Counted from the stretch's first letter, positions 43,230 through 52,345 are shown. The stretch: 64,000 bases of DNA from JAGPUQ01 sp041594335 (GCA_041594335.1 JBFHML010000001.1:1-64000), one strand, 5' to 3'. Notes: a model not told the origin generated them from the letters alone. Numbers and translations are program-made.

Positions 43230-43985
43230 ATGCCGTTAGCACCCGGGTCCCAAGACTTCGTGCTGTCGATCGAAGGCCTGACCGTATCCTTCGACGGCTT
43301 CAAGGCGGTCGACGATCTCTCCCTGTATGTCGAGGAAGGAGAGATTCGCGTGATCATCGGCCCCAATGGGGCCGGCAAGACGACCGTGCTCGACCTGATC
43401 TGCGGCCGCACTCACGCAACCTCGGGATCCATTCGGTTCCGCGGCCGGGAGCTGACGCGGTTGAAGGAGCACCAGATCGTCCACGCCGGCGTCGGACGCA
43501 AGTTTCAAACGCCGTCGATCTACGAAAATCTCACCGTGTTTGAAAACTTGGAAATCTCCTTTCCCCGCGGCCACGGGGTGTTCAGCGCTCTCGCCTTCCG
43601 CCGCGACGCGGAAGTGATCGCTGCCGTCGAGCGAACCGCAGAGACCATTTTTCTGCAAGGGGACCTGCACCGTCAGGCCGGACTGCTCAGCCATGGCCAG
43701 AAACAGTGGCTGGAGATCGGCATGCTGCTGATTCAGCAACCGGCACTGTTGATGCTCGACGAACCCGTGGCCGGCATGTCGGTCGCCGAACGCAAGCAAA
43801 CCGCAGAACTGCTCAACCGCATCACCGCGGGGCGCTCGGTACTGGTGGTCGAACACGACATGCAGTTCGTCGAGGACATCGCTCACCGCGTCACGGTGAT
43901 GCATCAGGGCAGGATTCTTTCCGAGGGCTCCATGGACCGGGTCAAGGAGGATCCCAGGGTCATGGAAGTCTATCTCGGCCATTGA
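43230..43985 (+). CDS. urtD: Urea/amide ABC transporter ATPase UrtD
   Basis: 251 aa, LivG/UrtD type. Walker A GPNGAGKT at 44-51, GVGRKFQTPSIYENLTVFENLEIS, signature LSHGQKQWLEIGM (S-H replacing S-G, usual in UrtD), Walker B LLMLDEPVAGM and switch His in VVEHDMQFV. AAGGAG SD before the ATG. It energises uptake with UrtE. Confidence 0.93.
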   Translation: MPLAPGSQDFVLSIEGLTVSFDGFKAVDDLSLYVEEGEIRVIIGPNGAGKTTVLDLICGRTHATSGSIRFRGRELTRLKEHQIVHAGVGRKFQTPSIYENLTVFENLEISFPRGHGVFSALAFRRDAEVIAAVERTAETIFLQGDLHRQAGLLSHGQKQWLEIGMLLIQQPALLMLDEPVAGMSVAERKQTAELLNRITAGRSVLVVEHDMQFVEDIAHRVTVMHQGRILSEGSMDRVKEDPRVMEVYLGH

Positions 43986-43999
43986 GGGAGCACCTGAAA

Positions 44000-44689
44000 A
44001 TGTTGACCGTCAGCGATTACCGAGTGGCCTACGGCCAGAGTGAAGTGCTCCATGGTCTCGACTTCGAGGTGCGCCCCCGCGAGATCGTCGCCCTGATGGG
44101 ACGCAACGGCATGGGCAAATCCACCTTAATGAAATCCCTGATCGGCATGCTCCCTACGGCAGCGGGCAGCGCGCGTTTGGGTGATGTCGACCTCACCCCC
44201 CTGAAGAGCCATCAGCGGGTCGCCAGTGGCGTCGGTTTCGTACCCCAGGGCCGAATGATCTTTGCGACCATGACGGTAAAGGAAAACATTGAAACCGGTC
44301 TCACCACCACCGGCCAGCGCCATGTCCCCGGCGAGCTTTACGACCTCTTTCCGGTGCTGCTGGAGATGCGCCACCGGCGCGGCGGCAACCTCTCCGGAGG
44401 CCAGCAACAGCAGCTGGCCATCGCCCGGGCGCTCGCCAGCCGGCCACGACTGTTATTGCTCGACGAGCCCACGGAAGGCATCCAGCCGTCGATCATCAAG
44501 GACATGGCGCGGACGCTGAAAACCATCCGCGACAGCTTCGGCCTGTCGATCCTGGTCTCCGAGCAGGTGCTCAGCTTCGCCCTCGACATCGCCGATCGCA
44601 TCCTGGTGCTGGAGAAGGGCCAGATCGTCTTGCAGGAAATGCGGGAGAACCTGGATCACGACAGGGTCGCCGCCTATCTATCCGTTTGA
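44000..44689 (+). CDS. urtE: Urea/amide ABC transporter ATPase UrtE
   Basis: 229 aa from the ATG at 44000 (GAGGGAG SD), 14 bases after urtD; a longer upstream frame lies inside urtD. LivF/UrtE type: YGQSEVLHGLDFEV, Walker A GRNGMGKS at 34-41, GFVPQGRMIFATMTVKEN, signature LSGGQQQQLAIARAL and Walker B LLLLDEPTEGIQPSI. Switch position SEQ instead of EHD/EHN is common in this subfamily. Confidence 0.93.
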   Translation: MLTVSDYRVAYGQSEVLHGLDFEVRPREIVALMGRNGMGKSTLMKSLIGMLPTAAGSARLGDVDLTPLKSHQRVASGVGFVPQGRMIFATMTVKENIETGLTTTGQRHVPGELYDLFPVLLEMRHRRGGNLSGGQQQQLAIARALASRPRLLLLDEPTEGIQPSIIKDMARTLKTIRDSFGLSILVSEQVLSFALDIADRILVLEKGQIVLQEMRENLDHDRVAAYLSV

Positions 44690-44730
44690 GATCCCCACCG
44701 GGATGTTTCCCCCACCCCAGGAGTCGCGCC

Positions 44731-45966
44731 ATGACAGAAACCATCATCCAGATCGATTTGGGCAAGAGCCCCTACGACAACGACATGATTCACAACCGCT
44801 GGCACCCGGACATTCCCATGGTCGCCACGGTGAAGCCTGGGGATGATTTCATCATCCAGTGCTACGACTGGACCGGCGGCCAGATCAAGAACGACGATGA
44901 CGCCGCCGACGTCCGCGACGTGGATCTGACCCAGGTACATTTCCTCTCCGGCCCCGTTGGCGTCAAGGGCGCCGAGCCCGGCGACCTGCTGGTCGTCGAT
45001 TTCCTCGATATCGGTGCCTTCCCCGCTTCGCAATGGGGCTTCAACGGCTTTTTTTCCAAGCAAAACGGTGGCGGCTTTCTTACCGAACATTTTCCCGAGG
45101 CGCAGAAATCGATCTGGGACTTTCAGGGCATGTTCACCACATCCCGGCACGTGCCCGGAGTGGAGTTCGCCGGCCTGATCCACCCCGGCTTGATCGGCTG
45201 CCTGCCGTCTCAAAGCATGCTCGAGGAATGGAACCGGCGCGAGCAGACCCTGTTCGACACCGATCCGTTCCGGGTTCCACCGCTGGCGGCGCTGCCTCAC
45301 GCGGACACGGCTCACATGGGCCGCATGAGCGGCGACGCCGCGAAGGCGGCTGCCGCCGAGGGCGCGCGCACCGTGCCGCCCCGGGAGCATGGCGGCAACT
45401 GCGATATCAAGGACCTGTCGCGCGGCGCCCGGGTGTATTTTCCAGTCTATGTTCCGGAAGCCGGGCTCAGCGTCGGCGATTTGCATTTCAGCCAGGGCGA
45501 CGGCGAGATCACCTTCTGCGGCGCGATCGAAATGGCGGGCTGGATCCATATGCGCGTCGAGCTCATCAAGGACGGCATGCGCAAGTACGGCGTCAAGAAC
45601 CCGATCTTCAAACCCAGCCCCATCGTCCCCCGGTACGACGATTACCTGATTTTCGAGGGAATCTCCGTCGACGAATGGGGCAAGCAGCATTATCTGGACG
45701 TCCACGTCGCCTATCGTCAGGCCTGCCTCAACGCCATCGAATACTTGACCAAGTTCGGTTACAGCCGCGCCCAGGCCTATGCGATCCTCGGCACGACACC
45801 GGTACAAGGCCATATCAGCGGCGTAGTGGATATCCCCAACGCCTGCGCGACCCTTTGGCTACCCACCGGCATCTTTGCCTTCGACATCCGGCCCGGCGCC
45901 GATGGTCCGGAGCAGCAGCTTGACGGCAGTATCCAAGTACCTTTGGCGCCGGACTTGAAACGCTGA
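44731..45966 (+). CDS. fmdA: Formamidase/acetamidase FmdA
   Basis: 411 aa from the ATG at 44731 (AGGAG 7 bases upstream). FmdA/AmdA family: DNDMIHNRWHPDIPMVATVKPGD, FHxxGPVxVxGAEPGDLLVVDFLDIGAF-like block, GFLTEHFP, SRHVPGVEFAGLIHPGLIGCLPS, PREHGGNCDIKDLSRGARVYFPVYV and QGDGEITFCGAIEMAG. It hydrolyses formamide or short amides to ammonia and the acid; it is metal-dependent and unrelated to the nitrilase-type amidases. Its position behind urtABCDE indicates that the transporter imports amides, possibly besides urea. No urease genes are in the window. Confidence 0.93.
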   Translation: MTETIIQIDLGKSPYDNDMIHNRWHPDIPMVATVKPGDDFIIQCYDWTGGQIKNDDDAADVRDVDLTQVHFLSGPVGVKGAEPGDLLVVDFLDIGAFPASQWGFNGFFSKQNGGGFLTEHFPEAQKSIWDFQGMFTTSRHVPGVEFAGLIHPGLIGCLPSQSMLEEWNRREQTLFDTDPFRVPPLAALPHADTAHMGRMSGDAAKAAAAEGARTVPPREHGGNCDIKDLSRGARVYFPVYVPEAGLSVGDLHFSQGDGEITFCGAIEMAGWIHMRVELIKDGMRKYGVKNPIFKPSPIVPRYDDYLIFEGISVDEWGKQHYLDVHVAYRQACLNAIEYLTKFGYSRAQAYAILGTTPVQGHISGVVDIPNACATLWLPTGIFAFDIRPGADGPEQQLDGSIQVPLAPDLKR

Positions 45967-45978
45967 GAGATTTGCATC

Positions 45979-46317
45979 ATGCCCCTCTATGACTATCGAT
46001 GCCCGAAGCACGGCTTGTTCGAAGAACTGGTTCCCGGGGCGGCCGGCAGCGAGCGACATCCCTGCCCCGGCTGTGGCGTGCCCGCCGCCCGCGTGATCGC
46101 GACGCCGCACGCGCTGCTCGACATGGACCCAGGGCGTCGGGATGCCCTCGCGCGCAACGAACGCAGCCGACACGAACCCAGGGTACATGCGCAGCATGGC
46201 AGCCACGGGCGGGGTTGTGGCTGCGGGTCGGGAGCACCGGCCCGCAGTCGTGCCCAGCCATGGGCCGATGGCAGCAGGACTTTCCCGGCACGACGCCCCT
46301 GGATGATCGGCCATTGA
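45979..46317 (+). CDS. fmdB: FmdB zinc-ribbon regulatory protein
   Basis: 112 aa. The FmdB/CxxC_CXXC zinc ribbon is MPLYDYRCPKHGLFEELVPG...HPCPGCGVPAARVI; here the first CxxC is CPKH, with His in place of the second Cys. The rest is a low-complexity basic tail with a GCGCGSG Cys cluster. FmdB was named from the Methylophilus formamidase operon, where it is thought to be a regulator. It is 12 bases after fmdA and ends the operon. Confidence 0.85.
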   Translation: MPLYDYRCPKHGLFEELVPGAAGSERHPCPGCGVPAARVIATPHALLDMDPGRRDALARNERSRHEPRVHAQHGSHGRGCGCGSGAPARSRAQPWADGSRTFPARRPWMIGH

Positions 46318-46366
46318 CCTCGCGCCGACGCGCAACCGCCGCCCGGTGGCCAGGGGACAGCGGCCT

Positions 46367-47215
46367 TCAGATCGGCCGAGAGACGTCGAAGACCTGCATC
46401 AACTGCGGTAATTCGGAGGCGTCGGCAGCTTGATCCAGATAGGCCTCGCGCAACAGGAAGCCGGTGGGCGGCTGCACGCCATCGCCGCGCAGCAACGTGG
46501 CAATGTGATCACCGCCCAGCAGTCGAAACACCGTGGTCAGATAGAGGCGGTCCAAACGCCCCGCGACGACCAGGCTGCGCAGCACCTCGGGGCCGGCGAT
46601 CGCGTAAACGTAGCTCAGCCCCAGGCCCGCCAGCGCGGCCAACGCACGCGGGGCCAGCACCTGGGATGCCCCTGCGTCGATCACCTCGCAACCTGCGGCC
46701 GCGAGTTCCCGACGCCGCGCCAGCGGTGCGCCCGGGATGGTCAGCACCACCACCCGGCGCTGGCGGCGAGCGGCCACCAGGGGTCCTAGCGGCAACGCCA
46801 AACTCCCACTCAGCACCGCAACCGCCGGCCGCGGCGTCAGCCCCAGGGAGCGACGGAATTCGAGCAGGTCGGTCGGCGCATCCTCGCCCAGGGCAAAATC
46901 CGCCTGGGCCGTCCCAGCGGCCAACTCGCGCACATAGCGACCACTGACCAGCAGTGCATCCGACTGCGCCGCCAGCTCCAGGTAGAGACGCCAGTCCCGG
47001 GCGTTAGCGATCGCCTCCGGGACCTGCAATGGCTCCCCCGCATCGGCCGCAACCGCGATACGGCCGTCGAGGCTCGCCACATAGTTGGCATAGACGAAAC
47101 AGCCCTCGGGCCCGCGCGGCGCCGACTGCCGCCACCCCGGCTCCAGATAGAGACCCGCCAACCGCCGCGTGCCGGGCTCGGGGTACAGGCACTGCAAGGG
47201 CCGATCTCGGGTCAT
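46367..47215 (-). CDS. RibD C-terminal/dihydrofolate-reductase-like protein
   Basis: 282 aa from the ATG at 47215. The RibD_C fold starts at FVYANYVASLDGRIAVAADAG, followed by RDWRLYLELAAQSDALLVSGRYVRELAAG, PAVAVLSGSLALPL, YVYAIAGPEVLRSLVVAGRLDRLYLTTVFRLLGGD and ATLLRG. Stand-alone RibD_C proteins reduce a pterin- or pyrimidine-like substrate with NADPH; the specific substrate is unknown. The deaminase domain of RibD is missing, as is riboflavin context. Its start lies 10 bases from the stop of the phosphotransferase gene on the same strand. Confidence 0.8.
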   Translation of the reverse strand: MTRDRPLQCLYPEPGTRRLAGLYLEPGWRQSAPRGPEGCFVYANYVASLDGRIAVAADAGEPLQVPEAIANARDWRLYLELAAQSDALLVSGRYVRELAAGTAQADFALGEDAPTDLLEFRRSLGLTPRPAVAVLSGSLALPLGPLVAARRQRRVVVLTIPGAPLARRRELAAAGCEVIDAGASQVLAPRALAALAGLGLSYVYAIAGPEVLRSLVVAGRLDRLYLTTVFRLLGGDHIATLLRGDGVQPPTGFLLREAYLDQAADASELPQLMQVFDVSRPI

Positions 47216-47225
47216 CGCTAGCGCA

Positions 47226-48278
47226 CTAACCGGCGTCCATGGTGTGGGCAATGGCCCAGGCCCGATCCGCTCGGTTACGGCACTCCTCCTTGTACTGGAG
47301 GGCCTTGGCCGAGCTGGCGTTACCGTCCAAACCCCGCTTGTAGACCCCCTGCACGATGGCGGCAGAGCGGAACAGGTTATAGGCCACATAAAACGCCCAG
47401 CCCTCTATTCTGGTACGGCCGGAGTCCGCACGATACCAGTCGAGCACCTCCTCCTGGGTGGGCAACCCCAGCGCGGCCAGCTCGGCGGCTGTGCGCTTGA
47501 GGGTCACCTCGCCGGAGAAGTCGGCGTTGAACTCCATGCACAGATAACCCAGATCGGCTAGCGGATCTCCCAAGGTCGACAGTTCCCAGTCCAATACCGC
47601 CACTACCCGTGGCTCGGTCGGGTGAAACATCACGTTCTGGACCCGGAAATCGCCGTGGGCGATGCAAGTCGGGCCGGTCGGCGGGATGTGGGCCGGCACC
47701 CATTCGAGCAGCCGCTCCATACTATCCAGATGCTCGGTTCTAGCCGCCTGATACTGCTTGCTCCAACGCGCGACTTGACGTTCGTAATAGTTGCCAGGCC
47801 GGCCATAGCCACCCAGGCCCACGGCCTGGTAGTCCACGGCATGTAAGGCCGCCAGCACCCGTACCAGATCGCGCCACAGGGCGCGACGCTGGTCGGCCGG
47901 CGCCTCCTCCATGAGCGCGCGCTCGAAAATCCGCCCCTCCACCGCTTCCATCACATAGAACTTGGTGCCGATCACCTCAGGCTCTTCACAGAGTGCAAGC
48001 ATCTTGGGCACCGGCACCGGCGTGTCGGCCAGCGCCTTCATCACCCGGTATTCGCGGTCCACCTGATGCGCCGAGGGCAGCAGCTTGCCCGGCGGTTGCT
48101 TGCGCAGCACATAGCGGCCGGAAGGCGCTTCCAGCATGAAGGTGGGATTGCTTTGCCCACCTTCGAACTGGCGCACCCGCAACGGACCGCAAAACCCCCT
48201 GACATGCTCTGCCAAAAAACTGGCAAGCGCGTTTTCGTCGAATTCGTGGCCACCGCGGACCGGCGTCAGCTCCGCCAT
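47226..48278 (-). CDS. Phosphotransferase-family protein (ACAD10/11-type)
   Basis: 350 aa. Kinase fold with GGQSNPTFMLE glycine loop, Lys60 in YVLRKQPPG, catalytic HGDFRVQN at 208-215 and metal Asp in AVLDWELSTLGDPLADLGYL (229-242). This exact phrasing is typical of the acyl-CoA-linked APH proteins near beta-oxidation genes, thought to phosphorylate hydroxyacyl-CoA. The start has a GGGGGAATCACG context; it is divergent from an LLM flavin oxidoreductase. Confidence 0.88.
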   Translation of the reverse strand: MAELTPVRGGHEFDENALASFLAEHVRGFCGPLRVRQFEGGQSNPTFMLEAPSGRYVLRKQPPGKLLPSAHQVDREYRVMKALADTPVPVPKMLALCEEPEVIGTKFYVMEAVEGRIFERALMEEAPADQRRALWRDLVRVLAALHAVDYQAVGLGGYGRPGNYYERQVARWSKQYQAARTEHLDSMERLLEWVPAHIPPTGPTCIAHGDFRVQNVMFHPTEPRVVAVLDWELSTLGDPLADLGYLCMEFNADFSGEVTLKRTAAELAALGLPTQEEVLDWYRADSGRTRIEGWAFYVAYNLFRSAAIVQGVYKRGLDGNASSAKALQYKEECRNRADRAWAIAHTMDAG

Positions 48279-48367
48279 CGTGATTCCCCCTTGAGCAATC
48301 GATCAAGCTTACCGGTTGAGCCCACCGCCGGCAAAATGCCAGACTGACCCGCCAAGGAGCACCGCCC

Positions 48368-49387
48368 ATGACCCTACCCAAGCGCATCGCCGTCACCCTG
48401 CCTGCAGGCCCCAGGGTCGCCGACACCCTCGAGCGCGTGCGCTGGGCCGAAGCCACGGGCTACGACGATGCCTGGTTCGCCGACGCCGGCGCCCCGGACG
48501 CACTGACCACCGCCGCGGCGCTCGCGGGCATCAGTCAGCGCCTGCGCATCGGGGTCGCGGTAACACCGGTATTCACGCGTACACCCGCGGTACTGGCGGC
48601 AACGGCCAACGCACTCGGCCAACTGCTGCCCGGGCGTTTCGTGCTCGGACTCGGCGCTTCCAGTCAGACCATGATGATCGACTGGCACGGCGTGGATTTC
48701 GACAAGCCTCTCACCCGGGTGAGAAACACCGCCCTGCTGGTGCGCGCCATGCTCCGCGGCGAAAAGACAGATTTCGACCGCGACGGCCTGCGCAGCCGCA
48801 ACTACCGGCAGGAGCCACTGGCCGCACCGCTCCCCATCTATCTCGCTGCCCTACGACCGAAAATGGTCGAGACGGCCGCGGAGATCGGCGACGGGGTGAT
48901 CATCAATCTCTGGCCGCGCTCGGCCCTGCCGAAAATCCTGGAACACGTGCGTATCGGGGCCGAGCGCGGCGGCAAGGACTGGCGCAAGGTAGAGATCGTC
49001 AACCGCGCTATGGTGCTGGTCACCGACGACAAGGCCCGCGCCCGCGACCAATTTCGCGCCGCCTTCGCCCCCTACTACGCCAATCCGGTCTACAACCATT
49101 TTCTCGCCTGGGCAGGACATCCGCGGGTGGCCGCAGAAATCGCCGCCGGTTGGGCGGCCCGCGACCGTCGGCGTACCGCGGGCGCGCTGAGCGACGCGCT
49201 AGTCGACGAAATTGCGGTGATCGGCACTGCCGACGAATGTCGCGAACGAATCGCCAACGATGCTCAGGCGGGCATCCACACCCAGATCATCGCGCCGCTG
49301 GCCGGCGCCACGCAGGAAGCGGTGTCGGCCACCCTCGCCGCCTTCACCGCGCCACATTTTCGTTTCTACACCATGGATCGAGGATGA
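48368..49387 (+). CDS. LLM-class flavin-dependent oxidoreductase (F420/FMN type)
   Basis: 339 aa with the bacterial-luciferase-like TIM barrel: RVRWAEATGYDDAWFAD, ALAGISQRLRIGVAVTPVFTRTPAVLAATANAL, GRFVLGLGASSQ, VRAMLRGEKTDF, PLPIYLAALRPKMVETAAEIGDGVI. Resembles 5,10-methylenetetrahydromethanopterin-reductase-like members that use F420 or FMN. SD AAGGAG. Substrate unknown. A second LLM gene follows 120 bases later. Confidence 0.85.
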   Translation: MTLPKRIAVTLPAGPRVADTLERVRWAEATGYDDAWFADAGAPDALTTAAALAGISQRLRIGVAVTPVFTRTPAVLAATANALGQLLPGRFVLGLGASSQTMMIDWHGVDFDKPLTRVRNTALLVRAMLRGEKTDFDRDGLRSRNYRQEPLAAPLPIYLAALRPKMVETAAEIGDGVIINLWPRSALPKILEHVRIGAERGGKDWRKVEIVNRAMVLVTDDKARARDQFRAAFAPYYANPVYNHFLAWAGHPRVAAEIAAGWAARDRRRTAGALSDALVDEIAVIGTADECRERIANDAQAGIHTQIIAPLAGATQEAVSATLAAFTAPHFRFYTMDRG

Positions 49388-49507
49388 GCCGGATGTCCCT
49401 GGCTGATCGCAGGTATCCGCGCACACTTCCGCGCAAGGCAGACACCTCCGCCGCGGGGCATCCGCCACCGGCCGACCGCCACAAACCGGGCCTACGGGGC
49501 GAATAAC

Positions 49508-50443
49508 ATGGGTATCGGCATCGGATTGGGCATGGCGCGGTTTCCCTTCCAGCGTCTCGACCACTTCTGGCGCTGGGTCGAGTGCTGCGAAGAAGGCGGT
49601 GTGGACTCCCTCTGGCAGACCGATCGCCTGGTTTCTGAAGAGCCTTTTTTGGAGTGCATGACCGCGTTGGCCGCCATTGCCGGCGCGACCCGCCGCCTCA
49701 AGTTCGGCATGAATGTGGCTTCGGTGGCCCTCCGCGACCCTCTGGTATTGGCGAAACAGTGTGCCACCATCGATTTTCTGAGCGCCGGCCGCCTGCTACC
49801 GGCCTTTGGGATCGGCGCCGACACGGCGCCCGAATGGGCGGCCACCGGCCGCGATACCCGCGGCCGCGGTCAGCGCACCGATGAGGCGCTCGATATCATT
49901 GCGCGACTCTGGCGCGGCGAGCGCGTCAGCACCGCCGGAGCCTACTATCGTTACCACGAGGCGGTGATCAACCCCTTGCCCACCCAACAGCCGCTGCCGC
50001 TGTGGATCGGCGGTAGCAGCGAAGCGGCAATCCGCCGTACGGCGCGCTTTGGCTCGGGCTGGCAGGCAGGCCTCGAATCCCCGGAGCAGGCCGGCCGTGC
50101 GCGACGCCGCATCATCGCCGCACTGGAGCAGACTGGGCGCTCCATCGACCCAGAACATTTCGGCACCGGGTTCTTCGTACATTTCGGTGCTCGGAGTGAT
50201 GCAGTGTGCCAGCGGGAGTTGGCCCGCTTCCGCACCGCGGCCCCGAATGCCGACCTTCGCCATCTCATCGCCGTGGGCCGGGAAGAAATCCTCGCCACCC
50301 TTGCAGCCTATGCAGAGCAAGGCATCGCCAAGTTCATCCTTCGCCCCCTCGCCGACAATGACCAGAGATTACTCGCCCATACCCGGAGATTAATCGAGGA
50401 CATCTTGCCCAACGCGGCAACCATTCCGCTGGGCAACACCTGA
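49508..50443 (+). CDS. LLM-class flavin-dependent oxidoreductase
   Basis: 311 aa. Luciferase-like TIM barrel: CCEEGGVDSLWQTDRLVSEEPFLECMTALAAIAGATRRLKFGMNV, PLVLAKQCATIDFLSAGRLLPAFGIG, DEALDIIARLWRGERVSTAGAYYRY and PLPLWIGGSSEAAIRRTARFGSGW. It differs clearly from the preceding LLM protein, so this is not a recent tandem duplication. Probably a monooxygenase or reductase with FMN or F420; substrate unknown. Confidence 0.85.
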   Translation: MGIGIGLGMARFPFQRLDHFWRWVECCEEGGVDSLWQTDRLVSEEPFLECMTALAAIAGATRRLKFGMNVASVALRDPLVLAKQCATIDFLSAGRLLPAFGIGADTAPEWAATGRDTRGRGQRTDEALDIIARLWRGERVSTAGAYYRYHEAVINPLPTQQPLPLWIGGSSEAAIRRTARFGSGWQAGLESPEQAGRARRRIIAALEQTGRSIDPEHFGTGFFVHFGARSDAVCQRELARFRTAAPNADLRHLIAVGREEILATLAAYAEQGIAKFILRPLADNDQRLLAHTRRLIEDILPNAATIPLGNT

Positions 50444-50553
50444 ACCAACATCGCGACCTACCCCTTCCCTTATAAAAATATGACGCTTTATTCTTTTTCA
50501 GCCAGTCCCGGCTTTGCTAGGCTGCTCTGCGAATCCAGCATGGGAGCAGGACC

Positions 50554-51282
50554 ATGGGCAGCCAGGCACTCAATATCGTCGATATCGACGCCAGCCTCGC
50601 CAACCAATCGCCGCAGGATATCCTCGGCTACGCACTACAGCAGTTCGACAATATTGCGGTTTCCTTCAGCGGTGCGGAGGACGTGGTGCTGGTCGACATG
50701 GCGTACCGAATCCGTCAGGACATCCAGGTGTTCTCGCTCGATACCGGCCGCCTCCACCCGGAGACCTACCGCTTTATCGATCGCGTCCGCGAACATTACG
50801 GCATCGCGATCGAAATCATGTATCCGGAGGCCGAAGCCGTTCAGGCCTTGGTCCGCGAGAAAGGCTTGTTCAGCTTTTACCAAGACGACCATAAAGAATG
50901 CTGCGGTATTCGCAAGATCAGACCCCTGCGGCGCAAACTGGCGGGGTTGGACGCCTGGATCACCGGCCAAAGAAAAGATCAGAGCCCCAACACCCGGGCC
51001 GAAATCCCTGTCATTCAAGACGACAAGGCCTTTGCTCGCGAAGGCGGTAGCTTGACCAAATTCAACCCACTGGCCAACTGGTCTTCCCAGCAGGTGTGGA
51101 GCTATATCCGGGAAAACCAGGTGCCCTATAACGAGCTGCACGACCGCGGCTTCATCAGCATCGGCTGCGAGCCCTGCACTCGTCCGGTCGGCCCCGGCCA
51201 GCACGAACGTGAAGGTCGCTGGTGGTGGGAAGAGGCGACCAAAAAAGAGTGTGGCCTGCACGCGGTCAATATCGAGTCCTGA
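50554..51282 (+). CDS. cysH: Adenylyl-sulfate (APS) reductase, iron-sulfur type
   Basis: 242 aa. PAPS/APS reductase fold with IAVSFSGAEDVVLVDMAYRI PP-loop and DTGRLHPETYRFID. Cluster cysteines Cys116-Cys117 and Cys205/Cys208 (GCEPC) mark the [4Fe-4S] APS-type enzyme rather than the enteric PAPS enzyme; the catalytic Cys233 is in KKECGLH. It reduces APS to sulfite in assimilatory sulfate reduction. Preceded by an A+T-rich patch (about 50468-50501) where CysB could act; cysB is convergent downstream. Confidence 0.94.
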   Translation: MGSQALNIVDIDASLANQSPQDILGYALQQFDNIAVSFSGAEDVVLVDMAYRIRQDIQVFSLDTGRLHPETYRFIDRVREHYGIAIEIMYPEAEAVQALVREKGLFSFYQDDHKECCGIRKIRPLRRKLAGLDAWITGQRKDQSPNTRAEIPVIQDDKAFAREGGSLTKFNPLANWSSQQVWSYIRENQVPYNELHDRGFISIGCEPCTRPVGPGQHEREGRWWWEEATKKECGLHAVNIES

Positions 51283-51305
51283 ACGCCGGCGCTGTCACGG
51301 TCCTC

Positions 51306-51329
51306 AAAGCCCCGCACCAGCGGGGCTTT
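51306..51329. terminator. Bidirectional terminator between cysH and cysB
   Basis: AAAGCCCCGC, loop ACCA, GCGGGGCTTT: a perfect 10-bp stem with A and T ends, placed between the convergent genes. Confidence 0.92.
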
Positions 51330-51348
51330 TGCTGTACGCTGCGCGCAC

Positions 51349-52323
51349 TCAATAAGTAGGCAATTCGAAGCGCGAGAAATAGCTCTCCAGCTCATCCCGC
51401 GTCGACAGCCCGCAGGCGTGATCCACTACCTCCCGAGTCAGATGGGGGGCAAAGGCCTCAATAAAATCGTACATAAACCCGCGCAACAGGGTGCCACGAC
51501 GAAAGCCGATACTGGTCACGCTGGGGGCAAACAAGTGAGCGGCATCCAAGGCGACCAGATCACGGTCGAGGCTAGGTTCGTAGGCCATATGCGCAATGAT
51601 GCCGATCCCCAGGCCGAGTCGAACATAGGTCTTGATCACGTCGGCATCGGTTGCGGTGAAAACCACCCGGGGCTTTAAGCCACGCGCATGAAAAGCCTCG
51701 TCCAACCGAGACCGACCAGTAAACCCAAATACATAGGTAACGATGGCGTGCTCGGCGACCTCCTCCAGACGCAGCTCGCGGCTGGCCGCCAACGGGTGGT
51801 CGCGTGGCACCAGGATACAGCGGTTCCAACGATAACAAGGCATCATGAGCAAATTACCAAACAGCTCTAGCGCCTCGGTGGCGATGGCGAAGTCCACCCC
51901 ACCCTCCGACGCCTTCTCGGAGATCTGCAGCGGAGTGCCCTGATGCATGTGGAGCGAAACCCCGGGGTATCGAGCAATGAATTTCTCGATTACTGGCGGC
52001 AGGGCGTAACGGGCCTGGGTGTGGGTCGTGGCAATCGACAGGCTACCGCGATCGGGGGCGCTGTATTCCTGGGCCAACTGCTTGATCGTGTCGACCCGCG
52101 CCAAAATTTCCCCGGCGATGCGTAGCACCTCCTCACCCGCCGGGGTCACGCGCGTCAGGTGCTTGCCGCTGCGTGCAAAAATCTGAACCCCAAGCTCGTC
52201 TTCCAGGAGGCGGATCTGCTTGCTGATCCCGGGCTGCGAAGTGTAGAGGCTCTGCGCCGTCGCTGACACATTGAGATCATGGTGAGCGACCTCCCAAATG
52301 TAACGCAGCTGCTGTAACTTCAT
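51349..52323 (-). CDS. cysB: LysR-type sulfur regulator CysB
   Basis: 324 aa, identical in length to E. coli CysB. MKLQQLRYIWEVAHHDLNVSATAQSLYTSQPGISKQI gives the winged HTH; the effector domain carries the TTHTQARYALP, HMHQGTPLQI and FIEAFAPHLTREVVDHAC segments of CysB/Cbl. It activates sulfate-assimilation genes in response to N-acetylserine and represses itself in enterics. A perfect 20-bp palindrome lies 23 bases upstream of its ATG, a candidate autoregulatory site. Confidence 0.94.
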   Translation of the reverse strand: MKLQQLRYIWEVAHHDLNVSATAQSLYTSQPGISKQIRLLEDELGVQIFARSGKHLTRVTPAGEEVLRIAGEILARVDTIKQLAQEYSAPDRGSLSIATTHTQARYALPPVIEKFIARYPGVSLHMHQGTPLQISEKASEGGVDFAIATEALELFGNLLMMPCYRWNRCILVPRDHPLAASRELRLEEVAEHAIVTYVFGFTGRSRLDEAFHARGLKPRVVFTATDADVIKTYVRLGLGIGIIAHMAYEPSLDRDLVALDAAHLFAPSVTSIGFRRGTLLRGFMYDFIEAFAPHLTREVVDHACGLSTRDELESYFSRFELPTY

Positions 52324-52345
52324 AGGGTTGGTCCGGCGACCTCCA

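Noticed and set aside
48296..48313. CTTGA-N8-TCAAG inverted repeat in the spacer before the LLM gene
   Set aside because: Only 5-bp arms with a loose spacer; expected often enough by chance.
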